NCBI GenBank assembly: GCA_013398175.1
Contig: VZRZ01000213.1
Span: 475,271-539,270 of the forward strand
DNA length: 64,000 nucleotides
From: Climacteris rufus
Taxonomy: Eukaryota; Chordata; Aves; Passeriformes; Climacteridae
Reading direction: 5' to 3'
The translations under genes and the position numbers were made by a program. Shown in pieces: positions 50,753-61,256 of this stretch (its first letter is position 1; each line of letters begins with the position of its first letter). A model generated the notes under the pieces. It searched no databases. It was not told where the DNA came from and was given only the letters and a program-made list of their open reading frames with translations.

Positions 50753-50864
50753 TGAGCAATCCCAGGCTGCTGAGCAATCCCAGCCTGTCCTCCCCAAGTG
50801 TTGGTGGCATCCCATCACCTCACGCTGGTGGGAATCCCATCACCTCATCACCTGGTGGGAATCC
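50753..50864. repeat. Two small adjacent minisatellites
   Basis: An 18-bp unit 'tgagcaatcccaggctgc' is present twice (50753-50770, 50771-50788). After 13 bases a second family follows: 'tggtgggaatcccatcacct' with variable spacers (cacgc, catcacc) at 50802, 50826 and 50853, the last copy truncated. Both are short local expansions. Confidence 0.8.
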
Positions 50865-51246
50865 AGCGAGGCAGAACCTGCTTGTAGCTGAGTGCAGCTT
50901 CTCTGTAGCTGGAACACACTTTCAGCCAGAACAGTCACTGCTAAAAATGGATTCAGGTCAGCTTTTTCAGTGCTTTCTCTCAGGCAGGACATTCAGCGAT
51001 TTGTCCTAGGATGGGAGCACACTTTCTCTGCCCAGTGTGGACAGGCAGTTTCCTTAAGAATCCCCTCATGACGCACATGACACAGTTGTTTTTCTGGCCA
51101 CTCTCCTCTCTGCATTCTCATCTCAGCTTTACTTTCTATTTTGCTGAATCTTAAAATCCTTCTCAACATAAAAATCTAACAGTTGCCACCATGATGGGGT
51201 GACATCTATGTCCATCTCAGTCAGAGGCAGCTGCATCCTGCTTTAA

Positions 51247-51300
51247 TTTCTTCCTCCCCCCTCCCCTCCCCTCCTCTTTCTTCACTTTTTCCCCTTCTCT
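51247..51300. repeat. Polypyrimidine tract with mirror symmetry
   Basis: Thirty-seven uninterrupted C/T bases (51247-51283), one A, then sixteen more pyrimidines. The core 'ctcccctcccctc' is a mirror repeat, the sequence type known to adopt triplex (H-DNA) structure in vitro. Confidence 0.8.
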
Positions 51301-53299
51301 GTGTGATTGTATCCTGCCACAACACAGAGGTTCAGTTCAGGAGAACTAAGGAAAAAAGATCAAGTACACACCAGTCATTATTACTGTGGGTGAGACATAT
51401 ATTCATGTGAAAAATTCCTCATTTTCTGAGGGAAAGACTACATTCAGCATGAGCAGGAACCTTCCCTGTGGACATGTAGGAGACTGGGGTATCCACCAGA
51501 GACATTTTAGGCTCTCAGAGGCTGTTAGGGTCTAGCATGAAGTGTGCTTGCTGGCCCAGTCTGTTAACACTGATGTAAAACAGACGCTGTGCCACCTCTC
51601 AGTCACAGATATTTTCTGTCAAATGCCTGAGATCCGAACATATGTAATATGGGAGCTGATTATGCTCCAGCATGTTTTCTAACAAATTATTTCTCAGAAA
51701 TAAAGCACTAAACAAACGGGAATAGTAATGAAACAAGACAACAATGATAATACCATTGTATGTATCTGGAGTAATGATGGGGCTAGATCAGATAATGAAG
51801 GTGTAAAATGGATAAGCATTGGCATCTCTAATACCCATAATAAATTCTAGGACATTGAAAAACTGCATTATATCAACAAATAAACAGTTCATAACGCTAA
51901 CAATAACAACCTCATAGAAAAAAAATATTTAGAATGCTAGTCATTGAAGGAAAGTATTCCAAAATACAGAAACCACTACAGGACCATATAAACTGGATAT
52001 ACACAACATGAAAAATAATCAGAGCAATTCTCCTTCTTGTCCTCAGCTTCTTGGCTTACACTGGTATCTCACAAAGCACCTTTTGCTCTTTTGGTTTCAT
52101 CATCGCACGTGCAATGGGGGTGACAACTGCTAAAGATAAGAGTGACTTTAATTCCCATGGCTTTGGCATTAGCAAATTCTCTGCAGATCCCTCTGCCTGA
52201 CAGGCAGGAAACTTTGTTGTATGAGAACATTTTATGCTGCTTAAAAGTCACCATGTTTATAATGATGGGGGAAAAGGAAAAGGATATTCTGTGCCAGCGT
52301 CACAGGGAAGGATGTGGAGCACGGTGGGTGGGACAACATTGCTGCTGCTGCTTTGCCCACTTTGCCCTCTCTCACCCAACAGATGATGGAAGCAGCAGAG
52401 GGGACAGAGTGATGAAAATAGCAGAGGTGGCAGGACGGAAAACTGCAGCATGGGTGCCTCGGGACGGCAGCCTCACAGGGAGGGGCTCCGGGAGCTGCAC
52501 CCACCTCTGCTGCAGCACCACTGAGATCACACTTCCAGCCCACTGGCTCCAAGAGAAAGGGATGGATATATCTTTCTTAACTATCCCATCCTCACCTCAG
52601 ATTTCACTGTTTGGCCAAAATTAAACCAACAAATCTGCTGAGGTCCAACAGCCCCAAATTTAGCAATATATTGTAATAAACTGTAACAGCTCTGCAGAGT
52701 CCCTCCGGATGTCACCAGGGATAAAGAGCAAAGGAGTGAAACCAGATATCTGTCAGCATTAGCAGACTAATAACAATGTCTCACAGAAGGCAGGGCTGTG
52801 ACTTATCCCTCTCCTTCAGAGCTTCCTCATCATTTTGCAATAAGGGAACCAAGGCACAGTAATGGTGTTGGTAAAAGAAATTCCTTTAACCAGCAGATCA
52901 TCCTCCAGGAACAGCTGCCCCTGCAGGAGTGTAGCCCAACTTAATGCCCTGAAACCAGACCCAGCCACAGGGAGGTTTCATCAGCCCACTCCTCCTGAAA
53001 GAGCAGTCAAAATACACCCTGCTGTCACGTTGGGCTTAGCTTCACAGCAGATGTGGTATGTTTGCAAGTGATAGCCATTCCTGTCATATATTGAAATTAA
53101 TTTCTCAGACAAAAATCTGCTTTATTGGGAATGAAAATGAGCAGCAGACCCATCAACACAAGCACAAGTGTGTGGCCAGCAGGACAGCAACAACATTTGT
53201 GATAAAGCAGCCTTTCCCACTGTTCCCTTCCTCCACATATGATAATTTAGTTATGGTGCCATTTTTCCAAGACTACTAAGTGCATGTATTTTTCTCTTT
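51301..53299. other. Non-coding DNA
   Basis: No gene is recognised. 51650-52030 is AT-rich with many TAAT and ATAA motifs. 52290-52560 is more GC-rich and holds a 160-codon frame without recognisable domains. A MIR-like fragment occurs near 52830. Confidence 0.45.
52800..52865 (-). repeat. Possible MIR-like fragment
   Basis: 'cattttgcaataagggaacc' followed by aaggcacagtaa resembles the reverse complement of the MIR segment cattttacagataaggaaac, then tgaggcacag. Only about 35 bases match, so the call is weak. Confidence 0.3.
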
Positions 53300-53545
53300 T
53301 GGGTTGACTGCTGCGGAGTGGCTACACTTGAGAAAATTAGTTTTTATCATTTTAATAATCTAATTTTCATAAACCTTTTAACGCAAAAACAAAAACTACT
53401 TAATGCACAGCAAGATAATTAATATTGAAAATAGACTCTGCAGGGGAACAGTAGTACCTGCTGCCTTGCATTAGGCTTCCAGAATAATGAATTAGCCAGG
53501 AGTTTAAGTAAGTTTGTAGGAACAATATAAACAATACCAACACAA
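53300..53545. promoter_or_regulatory. Candidate conserved non-coding element (homeodomain-rich)
   Basis: The stretch is dense in homeodomain-type cores: taatctaatt, gataattaat, gaataatgaattag and ttaatgcac. It also has 'aacaatataaacaatac', with SOX/FOX-like ACAAT and AAACAA cores. It lacks repeat features. This composition is typical of developmental enhancers, but conservation cannot be seen from one sequence. Confidence 0.2.
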
Positions 53546-54144
53546 ACACCACTTTCACTTGCTTTAGACAGATCACATCAAGAGGCTACTTAATATGTTG
53601 ATAGCCTGTCTTTGAGAGTAATTTCACCAGTGTCCCTGCTGGAATCGTAGTGACTCTTAAAAAACAAAATCATTCATATTCAGAATTATGCCTTTAGAGC
53701 TAACAGCAAAAAATGTAATGGTTTACATGGCCTGAAGAAGAGAATTTGCCTTTTCCCCTTACCCCTCCAAGCCATATCTGAGTGAGGGAAGAGTTTGAAA
53801 CCAGAACATGGAATGGGGCAAGCTAGCTTAGCTCTGCTCCCCACCCCAGGACAACAGCTTTCCGGTTGGACGTTGGACCAGGGGCCCAGGATGAGGCTCT
53901 CTGCTGCCCTAAGGGAGTGGTGAAGATAGATACTCCCTTGCCTGACAAACAGCAAGTTCGTTTAGGTCTGGTTTGGTTTTGTTTTTTTGTTTTTTTTTTA
54001 AATGGAGTGTGGGGGAGAGATAGCAACTAATCCTTTTTGCTGAACACATCCACCCCCAAGCAATGTCACATAACTCATTCATGCTGAGAACCAGGCACTG
54101 CCAGTAGAGACCAAAAGGACCCCTAAATGCCAAAAATAATGTGT

Positions 54145-54200
54145 GCACTTACAGAGCACTTACCTTCTTCAAAGTACTATACAAATATTAACTAAATATT
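54145..54200. repeat. Possible MIR/L2-type repeat tail
   Basis: 'cacttacagagcacttacct' then 'caaagtactatacaaatatt' then aactaa resembles the 3' part of old LINE/SINE repeats: agcacttttcatcttcaaag, then cactttacaaacattaacta. The assignment is from remembered consensus and the family is uncertain. Confidence 0.4.
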
Positions 54201-55169
54201 TAAGGAACTAATTACTGACAGCAAGTGGTTTATTGCTTTTTCTGAGCATCAGGTGTATGCCAGGGATCCTTTGAAGGATCCTGAAGAATTTGCTGGAACT
54301 GCTGCTTGCTCTGGGGAGGTTGATGGCTGATGTTTTAAGGGTGGGAGCCCAACTTCAGCCTATCTGGCTCGTGTGAGGATCCTCCATTTAGGAGGACCCA
54401 GTGACAGTGGTCCCTGTCCTGACCCAGGCCCTGCACCCCTAATTCACAAGGGACCATTTCCAGAAATGACCCCTCCAATCTCTCTGGCAGCCAGGATGCA
54501 CAATCTGCACGACTAATCAGTGTGCACTAAAAGTTTGTTATCTGCCACAGTTACAGTCACTTCACAAGGGACTGCTCAAAGATGTGAGGTTAAAATCCTG
54601 TGCTGAAATAGGAAACGGTAGGAGGGGAATCAAACAGGAATACAGATTCATTTAAAGCTCATCAGGGAATGATAAGGATAGAAAAAAAAATCAGAGTGAA
54701 TTAATGCTGTCAAAGGGTTTAAAGGGAATATGAAGGATTCTTATTATATGAGTATCAGGGGAAGACAAGCAAAAATCCTAGACAGAAGATATGTCCATTA
54801 ATTAGTAAACTAAGTTGGTATGAAAATAATGATGACTAGAATCTGTCTTAATGAGACAGGTGAAAGAAATATGAACAATTCAGAAATGAGGAAAAGCCAA
54901 TAAATTACCTTTTCTTAGTAACAGATAAGAAAATACTTCAAGGAAAATGAGCTGATATGTAAATCAGCTGATACAAATGAGTGTATGTTATTGGGAGAAG
55001 TGGTGAAAATGCCATGCTGAATGTGATTATTTCTCCTAATTTGGGACCAGAAGGCTAAGAATTGAAGTCTATACAGACACTTAAAGTGAGAAATAAATTA
55101 TCCCAAACACTGTTTAATGAACCTTATACCCTCTCTAAGCTACTCGTCACTGCTTTGCAAAGCGGTGAA

Positions 55170-55620
55170 GGTGAGGAATATGAAGGCAAGTGGCACCATT
55201 TGGCCCATCAAAAGGCCCCTGCAGTGGTCCCTGGGTGGCTGCAGTCCCTCATGGCAATGGCCACAGCTGCCAGCAGCTTGTTGCTGAGTCTGTGAGGAGA
55301 CTCCAGGCAGGAGGTGCCCATCCTGGGCAGCACCGTGCCCTGGGGGTGACGGCTGGCAGGGAGCAGGGCACTGTGCAGAGGCTGCTGAGGCGGCAGTGCC
55401 AGCACGCGGCTTTCTGGGCTGGCTTGGGTGGCCTCAGCCAAAGAGCTGCTGCTTTCAGCAGGTGGAGGGACCACAACCCCTGGCTGCAGCCCTCCAGGAT
55501 GGAAATTGCACCCCAGGTTGTTGTACAGGATCCCAACGTTTTGGGACAGAAATCACAAGTCACTATTTTCACCTGGGCTTGCATTGGCATAATAATGACA
55601 GAACTGCCACTTAGCTGAGC
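55170..55620. other. GC-richer patch
   Basis: A 450-bp island of higher G+C within AT-rich DNA, with CpGs in gtgacggctg, gaggcggcag and gcacgcggct. Frames on both strands stay open for about 140 codons, which is expected where TAA/TAG/TGA are scarce. No domain, ATG context or splice pairing supports a gene. It ends about 150 bp before the CR1 element. Confidence 0.3.
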
Positions 55621-55764
55621 CCACAGAGCAGAACTACCATAACACTGCCCCCAAACTCCTGTTTTTAGAGGTGTTGACACATCCAGCTACTTCAGAGACA
55701 ACTCTGGTCACGGATGTTTGGCGCCTGAGAGCTGGGCCCAGCAGCACAGAGCCTCCAGCAGCGT

Positions 55765-57095
55765 CGGTCTAGCAAGAATAAATCTCACCAGACAAACTTG
55801 ATTGCTTTTCTGATAGAAACAGAAAATTAACGGATGAAGGGAATGCTGGAGCTGTAATATATTTGCATCTGAGTAGTGCATTTGATACTGTGCCTCATGA
55901 AATCTTTCTAGAAAAATTAATTTAAATCAGCTTGGAGATGAACGCTGTCTTCTTAATTGAAAACAGGCTGGAAGGCTATAAAGAGAGGTTGACAGGGAGT
56001 GGCAAAGCATGGAGTTGAAGATGAGGAGACTGTAGAAGAACCACAAAGCTTACTCTTAATTTATATTTAATATCTTCACTGTTCATCTGAAAATGGTGAA
56101 GGAAACAACATTTTAATAAGATATGCAGATGAGATGAAGCTAGGAGGAATTAAATCCTCCACAAAAGATGCAAACAGATCCAGAGAGAGAAGCAGCTGTG
56201 TCAGGACAGTATGAAATGAATTCAGGGTTAGTTACTGAGCAGGAGACTGTGATCAGTTTTCCTGTTCCTGGAACAAACAGATCATTAGTTTTCATTGGTA
56301 GGAGGAAAGGAGGTTTGGGTTTATAATTTTGCATGTCTGCTTCTGCAGTTGTGAATCTTGTGAGCCTGAAAGCTTATGAAAATCCATTTCTACCCCAGCC
56401 TGTTGTACAAGTTGGATATTTTCTGAGTTAGGGACATAAGTCAGGGTTAGGGACATAAGTCACCCATCCACATGGGTGACCTGTTCAGACTGCAGTCTTC
56501 AAGACAGACGTGCACTCTTATTGATACTTGCTAAAAAACCCTGAAATTTTAGAATTAGCCTGCTAAACATCTGAAACAGAACAGCAGGTGAATTCCACCT
56601 ACTCCCTTCAAACTTGTGGGCACAAGTTAGAACCAAGCTAGAAATGAAATACGGCAGCAAAAGGGCAGTGCCGTTTGGGGCAGGACAGGTTCAGATCACC
56701 TTTGTGCTGTTCTGCTGTTTCTACACGTCTGCAGTTCTGGGAAACTCATTAGCAAGGAGATATTGAAAAATTGTAGTGAGTTCAGAGAAGAGCAACAAAA
56801 ATTATCAAGGGGATGGAGAGATTCATTTATAAAGGAAGATTAAAGGAACTAAATCAGTACTGGAAGAACTGAATTTGTAATACACTTATTCAGAGAAAAA
56901 TGGCTACAGAGAGATGTTACAATCTAATGCTGAAAGGTATAAGTGCCAAAGACAGGGAAGAACTAAATAGCACTGTGGGGTGTAAAAGGAAGTATGAGGA
57001 ATTGGAAACGAGAAAGGGAAACAGACTAAATATCCAGAAAGAATTCCTGACAAGGGAAATCTCACGTTTTGCAATACTTCAAGGTAAGAATCTGA
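55765..57095 (+). mobile_element. Decayed CR1-type non-LTR retrotransposon (RT C-terminal half to ORF2 end)
   Basis: Conceptual translation recovers CR1 reverse-transcriptase landmarks in order. 'HQTNLIAF' lies near 55775-55805. Motif A lies at 55860-55886 as YLHLSSAFD, where the family has YLDFSKAFD, so the first catalytic Asp is His. Motif C lies at 56122-56148 as YADEMKLGG, where the family has FADDTKLGG, so the second Asp is Glu. Post-RT sequence follows: 'gcagttctgggaaact' near 56732, 'gagcaacaaaaattatcaag' near 56790 (family RATKLIKG region), and RLNIQKEFLT near 57026-57055, matching RLDIRKNFFT. In-frame stops and frameshifts are plentiful and the 5' two thirds are absent. It is an old, 5'-truncated, inactive copy. 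The middle (56160-56640) is poorly recognisable and carries a 19-bp-period duplication. The open frame at 56900-57223 is a remnant of this element, not a host gene. Confidence 0.85.
56427..56480. repeat. Tandem duplication abutting a perfect 9-bp hairpin
   Basis: gttagggacataagtca occurs at 56427-56443 and 56446-56462, a 19-bp period. The second copy runs into gtcacccat (56459-56467) - ccac - atgggtgac (56472-56480), a perfect 9-bp stem with a 4-base loop. It lies in the poorly conserved middle of the CR1 remnant. Confidence 0.8.
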
Positions 57096-58259
57096 AGATA
57101 TGCAATGGGATAGGATCATCCAGTCCCCCCAGAGAGCCAGAAGATCACCGTGCTGCTCCCTGCTCTCCCTGGGACTGGCACACATCCCTCTCTGGGGGTG
57201 ACATGAGAGCAATGAGTGGATGAATATGTATGAGACTATTGTTCACTGTGAGCTGTGGTGACAGTATCATTTCCTCCATATAATTTCAAATTTCCTCTAC
57301 TGAGCATTTGTTCAGAATGAAGAATTTGGATTCTGGTCTCTGAACAATTTTTCCCTTGATTATCTGAGAGATTTTATGCTTGGTGGTACTGTGGGACCAG
57401 ACACACACAGAGGTTTCCTTCTCCATGTAAAATTTCCAGTTTAATCTCCCACACTTGCAGCCAGTTGTTATCATTCTACAGATGTGCACCTTTGTGCTCT
57501 GTGCCAGCAGCATCAAACTCAGGGCAGATATCCTTAATGCCTTGTCCAGCGCAGTACAGATTATTCTTCAGGAGTTCAGCCACCCAAGGATTGTGTGGCT
57601 AATGCAACACAGCAGCTTGGGTATCTCATCTGCTTTGTTTTACTTCATAGGCTGTATTGCTTTTGCCTCTCAAATATTGATTAAGTCAAGCCAAAGCCTT
57701 GTACTAATCAGTGCAGCACAGTTTGCATTGTTATACACGTGAGCCCATTGTAAGTGGGTTTGTAAAGTAGCACGTGAGCTATCTGTTTCCAGAATGAGAC
57801 AAGGTCTGCATGTTTTAGCTGAGATCAGCTCTTATGTGTTCTCTATCACCTACCCTCTCTTCAGCAGTAATTTTCTGTGCATTAGAAAATGTAGTTTGGC
57901 CATCCCCCACTCCTAATGATAGTTAATTAAACCAATTCATGTGAAGTAAACCACCTTCTGTGAATGATTGAACAAAGGGAAAGATTGGATAGCTGCATAT
58001 CTACCTTGGATATAAACTGGTATTATCAGAGGAAAAAAGTGGAAATTAATTTAATTAAGCATCTCTGGGAGCACTGTTAGCCTCCACCCAAAAAGTAGCA
58101 CCTAGGAGAAGACACTATTTTAGAACCAAGAACTAAATCCTTCTGCCTCTTGCACCCTGTGAAACTCCTAAAATGAGCAAAGCTTGTAGGGAGCTTATCT
58201 GGAGAGGAAGCACAGTCCTGCTCCATGAACCAGTGGGGCGAACTGTGCCTACCTTGTTC
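57096..58259. other. Non-coding DNA
   Basis: No gene is recognised. The sequence after the CR1 remnant looks unique. Open frames at 57286-57742 show no domain. AT-rich homeodomain-type motifs increase from about 57900. Confidence 0.45.
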
Positions 58260-58700
58260 CCAGCAGCTGTCAAGTGTGAATTTCTAATCTTTGCATAAAG
58301 CCGGAGATGGAGTCAAATGGCTTTGCATTACTGTCATTTGTATTCTGCCTCCGGACGCTTTCATTCCTCTTGCTTTGAGTAATATTTTTTCAACCTTGTC
58401 TTCCTATTAAAATTTCCTCTTCATTATAGAGCATTTCAATATAATTTCCTCCTGAACAGAGCTCAGGGTACAGCCCAACTAATAAGAATTGCATGATCTG
58501 CATTATTATGCGCACATAATCCATTATAATTGAATCTTATTCCTCTTTAATTGCACATGTTTACAAACACTGCAACAGATTATGTATTTTAGTTGATTGT
58601 GCCATTAATGATTGAAAAGTCAATGCCATTTTGTGTTAAACCCATTTTTGGCTTGCATAACAAGTGAAATAACATAAAACTTCTGGAGAGTCACAAGATA
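58260..58700. promoter_or_regulatory. Candidate conserved non-coding element (POU/homeodomain-rich)
   Basis: This 0.4-kb stretch has no repeat character and packs many developmental-type motifs: 'tctttgcataaag' and ggctttgcatta (POU octamer-like), catttgtattct, 'tgcattattatgcgcacata', 'atccattataattg', 'gccattaatgattg'. The texture matches deeply conserved vertebrate enhancers. That is a judgement from motif content only. Confidence 0.3.
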
Positions 58701-61211
58701 CATTTCTAACTTTCTCTGGTTAATTTGCAAGCGTTGAGAAAGGTTCTCCCCAAACTGAAGCCAAGCATCTTTAAAAGTGCAGCACTTTTTATCAGTCAAA
58801 CCATGTTCTGTGTTCCAGAGTTTGTTGGATTTTTTTTAAACACTAGTTCTTGGTTGAATTTGGAAGTTAAAGGTACTTTAGTGACATGGACTTTGTTGTT
58901 CTCTGTAATTTACAACACCCCATCACCCAAAAGCTTCTATATTTTCAGAGAAGGGCTTTGCACCCAGAGCTCATCCATTTCTGAGCGTGCTGAAATGCCC
59001 CCAGCTCCTGCCTGAGAGTTTTGCTTTTGGGCAGTGAGATAAAGTCAGCAGATGCAGGATTATTTAGGAAATGGACCTCCCGAGACTTCAAATACTGAAG
59101 AGAATTGGAAAATTTGGCAGCACACTGTGCTGTTTTGGTGCAAGGTCAGTCAGATAAGGTCAGTCAGGATGTTAAATCTAACCACTGCCTGGTTTGTCAT
59201 CACGTTTTGTAACAGGAACAAGGGAGTCTGATAGACCAGAATCCCCAGAAGAAAAAAAAATATGAAAACCAAGTCAATATTTCCACCAAGATTTATAGAA
59301 AATGTACTTCTTTTTATGTGCCTTTTTCTCAGATACATTTACCCCATGTAGCTTTAACAGAGACAGATGTGCTTTATCTGGGCTCTGTTCAGCTTTTCTT
59401 CACATATGTTTATTTTGCTGCTCTTTAAGCCTCTGTGCAGGGCATCTTCTCACCTTCTCATCTTCTAAAAGCTATCCTTCAGACATGAGTAACACCTTGC
59501 TGAAGATACTGACAGCACCACCAATTTTAAGCATCTTGCAAAGAGTCCTCAAAACTAGCAATGATTTTTTGTCACCACTGCATCACAAATCCAGTGGCTT
59601 CCCCTGAGCCTCCCATGATCCAGAAAGTCAGTAATTGGGAGCTGACTTTGTGGCCCCAAACATGTATATTGACCTGTTCAAATTTCATAACAATTTAATA
59701 AAATATTATTATGCTAGTGAAGGAGAAAAGGTTTGTCCTGAGTGGAAGAGAGGTTTTGGCAGAAATCAAAATGCAGGTGATGTGCTCAGCATCCTCAGGA
59801 TGCAATTGTTTATGTCTTTGACAATAAATAATACATCACAGGCACTGACAAATGGAGCTTCACAAAAGTCTTGTGAAGTAAATCAGCAGTTGTTATCCAG
59901 GACATAGAGGGAGATGGGGCATAAAAAGGTTAAGCAACTTGACCAAGAGAATACAGCAACCTGTGGCAAAGTGCAGCTCCTGGGGTGCCATGGTCTATGC
60001 TGGTAACCACAAGCCCTTCCCCTCCCAATTCCCTTTTGGGTACCAACTGCAAAGGAATGACCACTAATAATGCATTTGGATACTAAGTTGTCAGGAGGAT
60101 GTGAAGCCAGGAGATAAATTAATGATTTTTATGTTCTGTGATGGATTTACCGAGAATCTCAGAGGCTTTAATTTGGAGAGCCTGGGTTCTGCCATGCCTT
60201 TTTGTTTCATCTATTGGATTTTTGATAAATATAAAGCTCTCCAGTGGGACTGGGGATCTGAAGTGTTTTGGGGTGGAATTAAGAAATATGGTGTGAGTCT
60301 GTGTTTATAACATGAAGGCTTTTGTTTTGTGCTCTTAGGGATTTGAGCAGGAACCATGCCCGTGTCATTACTTCTTGTGCATTATGACTCAGAATAAACT
60401 TACTATATTGTCTAAATTATTTTCTGGACATAATGAAATGTTTAGATAGTTCATATATCTTGAAATATGAGACTTTTTCCACCTCTACACAGTCATGTAA
60501 GTAGGGGTGGCTGCAAGATTCTGTGTCAAGGGGTATGCTGATAATGCAGAGGTGATCTCATAGGTGTTTATGTTTACTATTATTTATGGCAGTTTCCTGT
60601 GATTTAAAAACATTTTGGACTGAATCTAGTTAATTCACATAGTCTGGATTCAGTGAAGGCAGGATTTCATTGGTCTGACTGCCTTGGTCCTTCTTCCGTC
60701 CTTCTCTCCGTGGAGGACATCCTGCTGCATGCAGCTATGTCCAGACTTCTGCAGCTCAGTGCAAAGAGGCCACAGCTATAGTGGTTCTCCTGAGGTTTCA
60801 AGTCAAGAATTTTTTTGTGTTTCTAGGGTAGAGGATGCCAGCACACCCCTCTTTTGCAAAGTTATTCCAAGCCTGCAGTCAGGACCCAGTGCTGACGAAA
60901 TGCTTTGCTCTCCTGTGATGGGAAATGTGGCAGAAGTGAAAAGCATCACTATTATTGCTGTCCTTTGGAAGGAGTCCCTCTGGGAACTGACATTTGAAGG
61001 ATTCACTGCATGTGGTGAGGTCTGCTGTTAGCCTGGGAAGCCAGGATTCACGAACAGTGGCTCACAGGTACTTTGTGCCATGCACTGAGAAGGTAGAGTT
61101 TTTGTCTGTGGAGAACTGCTCTGCAGAGCTCTGGAAGGAGCAGCTCTGTAGCTACAGGAGAAGAGTTGGTACAAGGTCAGAGCGTTTAGAAAGGGCAAAG
61201 AGAAAACAATC
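58701..61211. other. Non-coding DNA
   Basis: No gene is recognised. A MIR-like fragment lies at 59890-59985. The rest is AT-rich with short frames only. A pyrimidine-rich acceptor-like sequence ends with AG at about 60826 but has no supported exon after it. Confidence 0.45.
59890..59985 (-). repeat. MIR/CORE-SINE-like fragment
   Basis: 'aaaggttaagcaacttgacc' then 'aagagaatacagcaacctgt' then ggcaaagtgcag parallels the reverse complement of MIR: gaggttaagtaacttgccc, then aaggtcacacagctagtaag, then tggcagagccagg. The ordered three-block match makes this one of the clearest MIR-like copies here. Confidence 0.6.
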
Positions 61212-61256
61212 CATGCATGCATTGCCTGCATGTATTTGCATGCATGTGCATATGCA
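61212..61256 (+). promoter_or_regulatory. Cluster of four TGCATG motifs
   Basis: TGCATG occurs at 61214-61219, 61227-61232, 61237-61242 and 61241-61246 (the last two overlap), within alternating purine-pyrimidine 'tgcatgcatgtgcatatgca'. In RNA, UGCAUG is the known RBFOX splicing-factor site. In DNA, the same run may simply be a drifted simple repeat. Confidence 0.4.

Noticed and set aside
50476..51009. 177-codon plus-strand frame
   Set aside because: It starts at TTG, and part of it is translation of the local minisatellites.
55190..55618. 142-codon frame in the GC-richer patch
   Set aside because: It starts at GTG, and a frame of similar length is open on the opposite strand; both follow from scarcity of AT-rich stop codons.
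61241..61256. MicroRNA-like hairpin in the TGCA-rich run
   Set aside because: Self-complementarity comes from the palindromic TGCATGCA repeat itself; no extended stem with a distinct loop is present.
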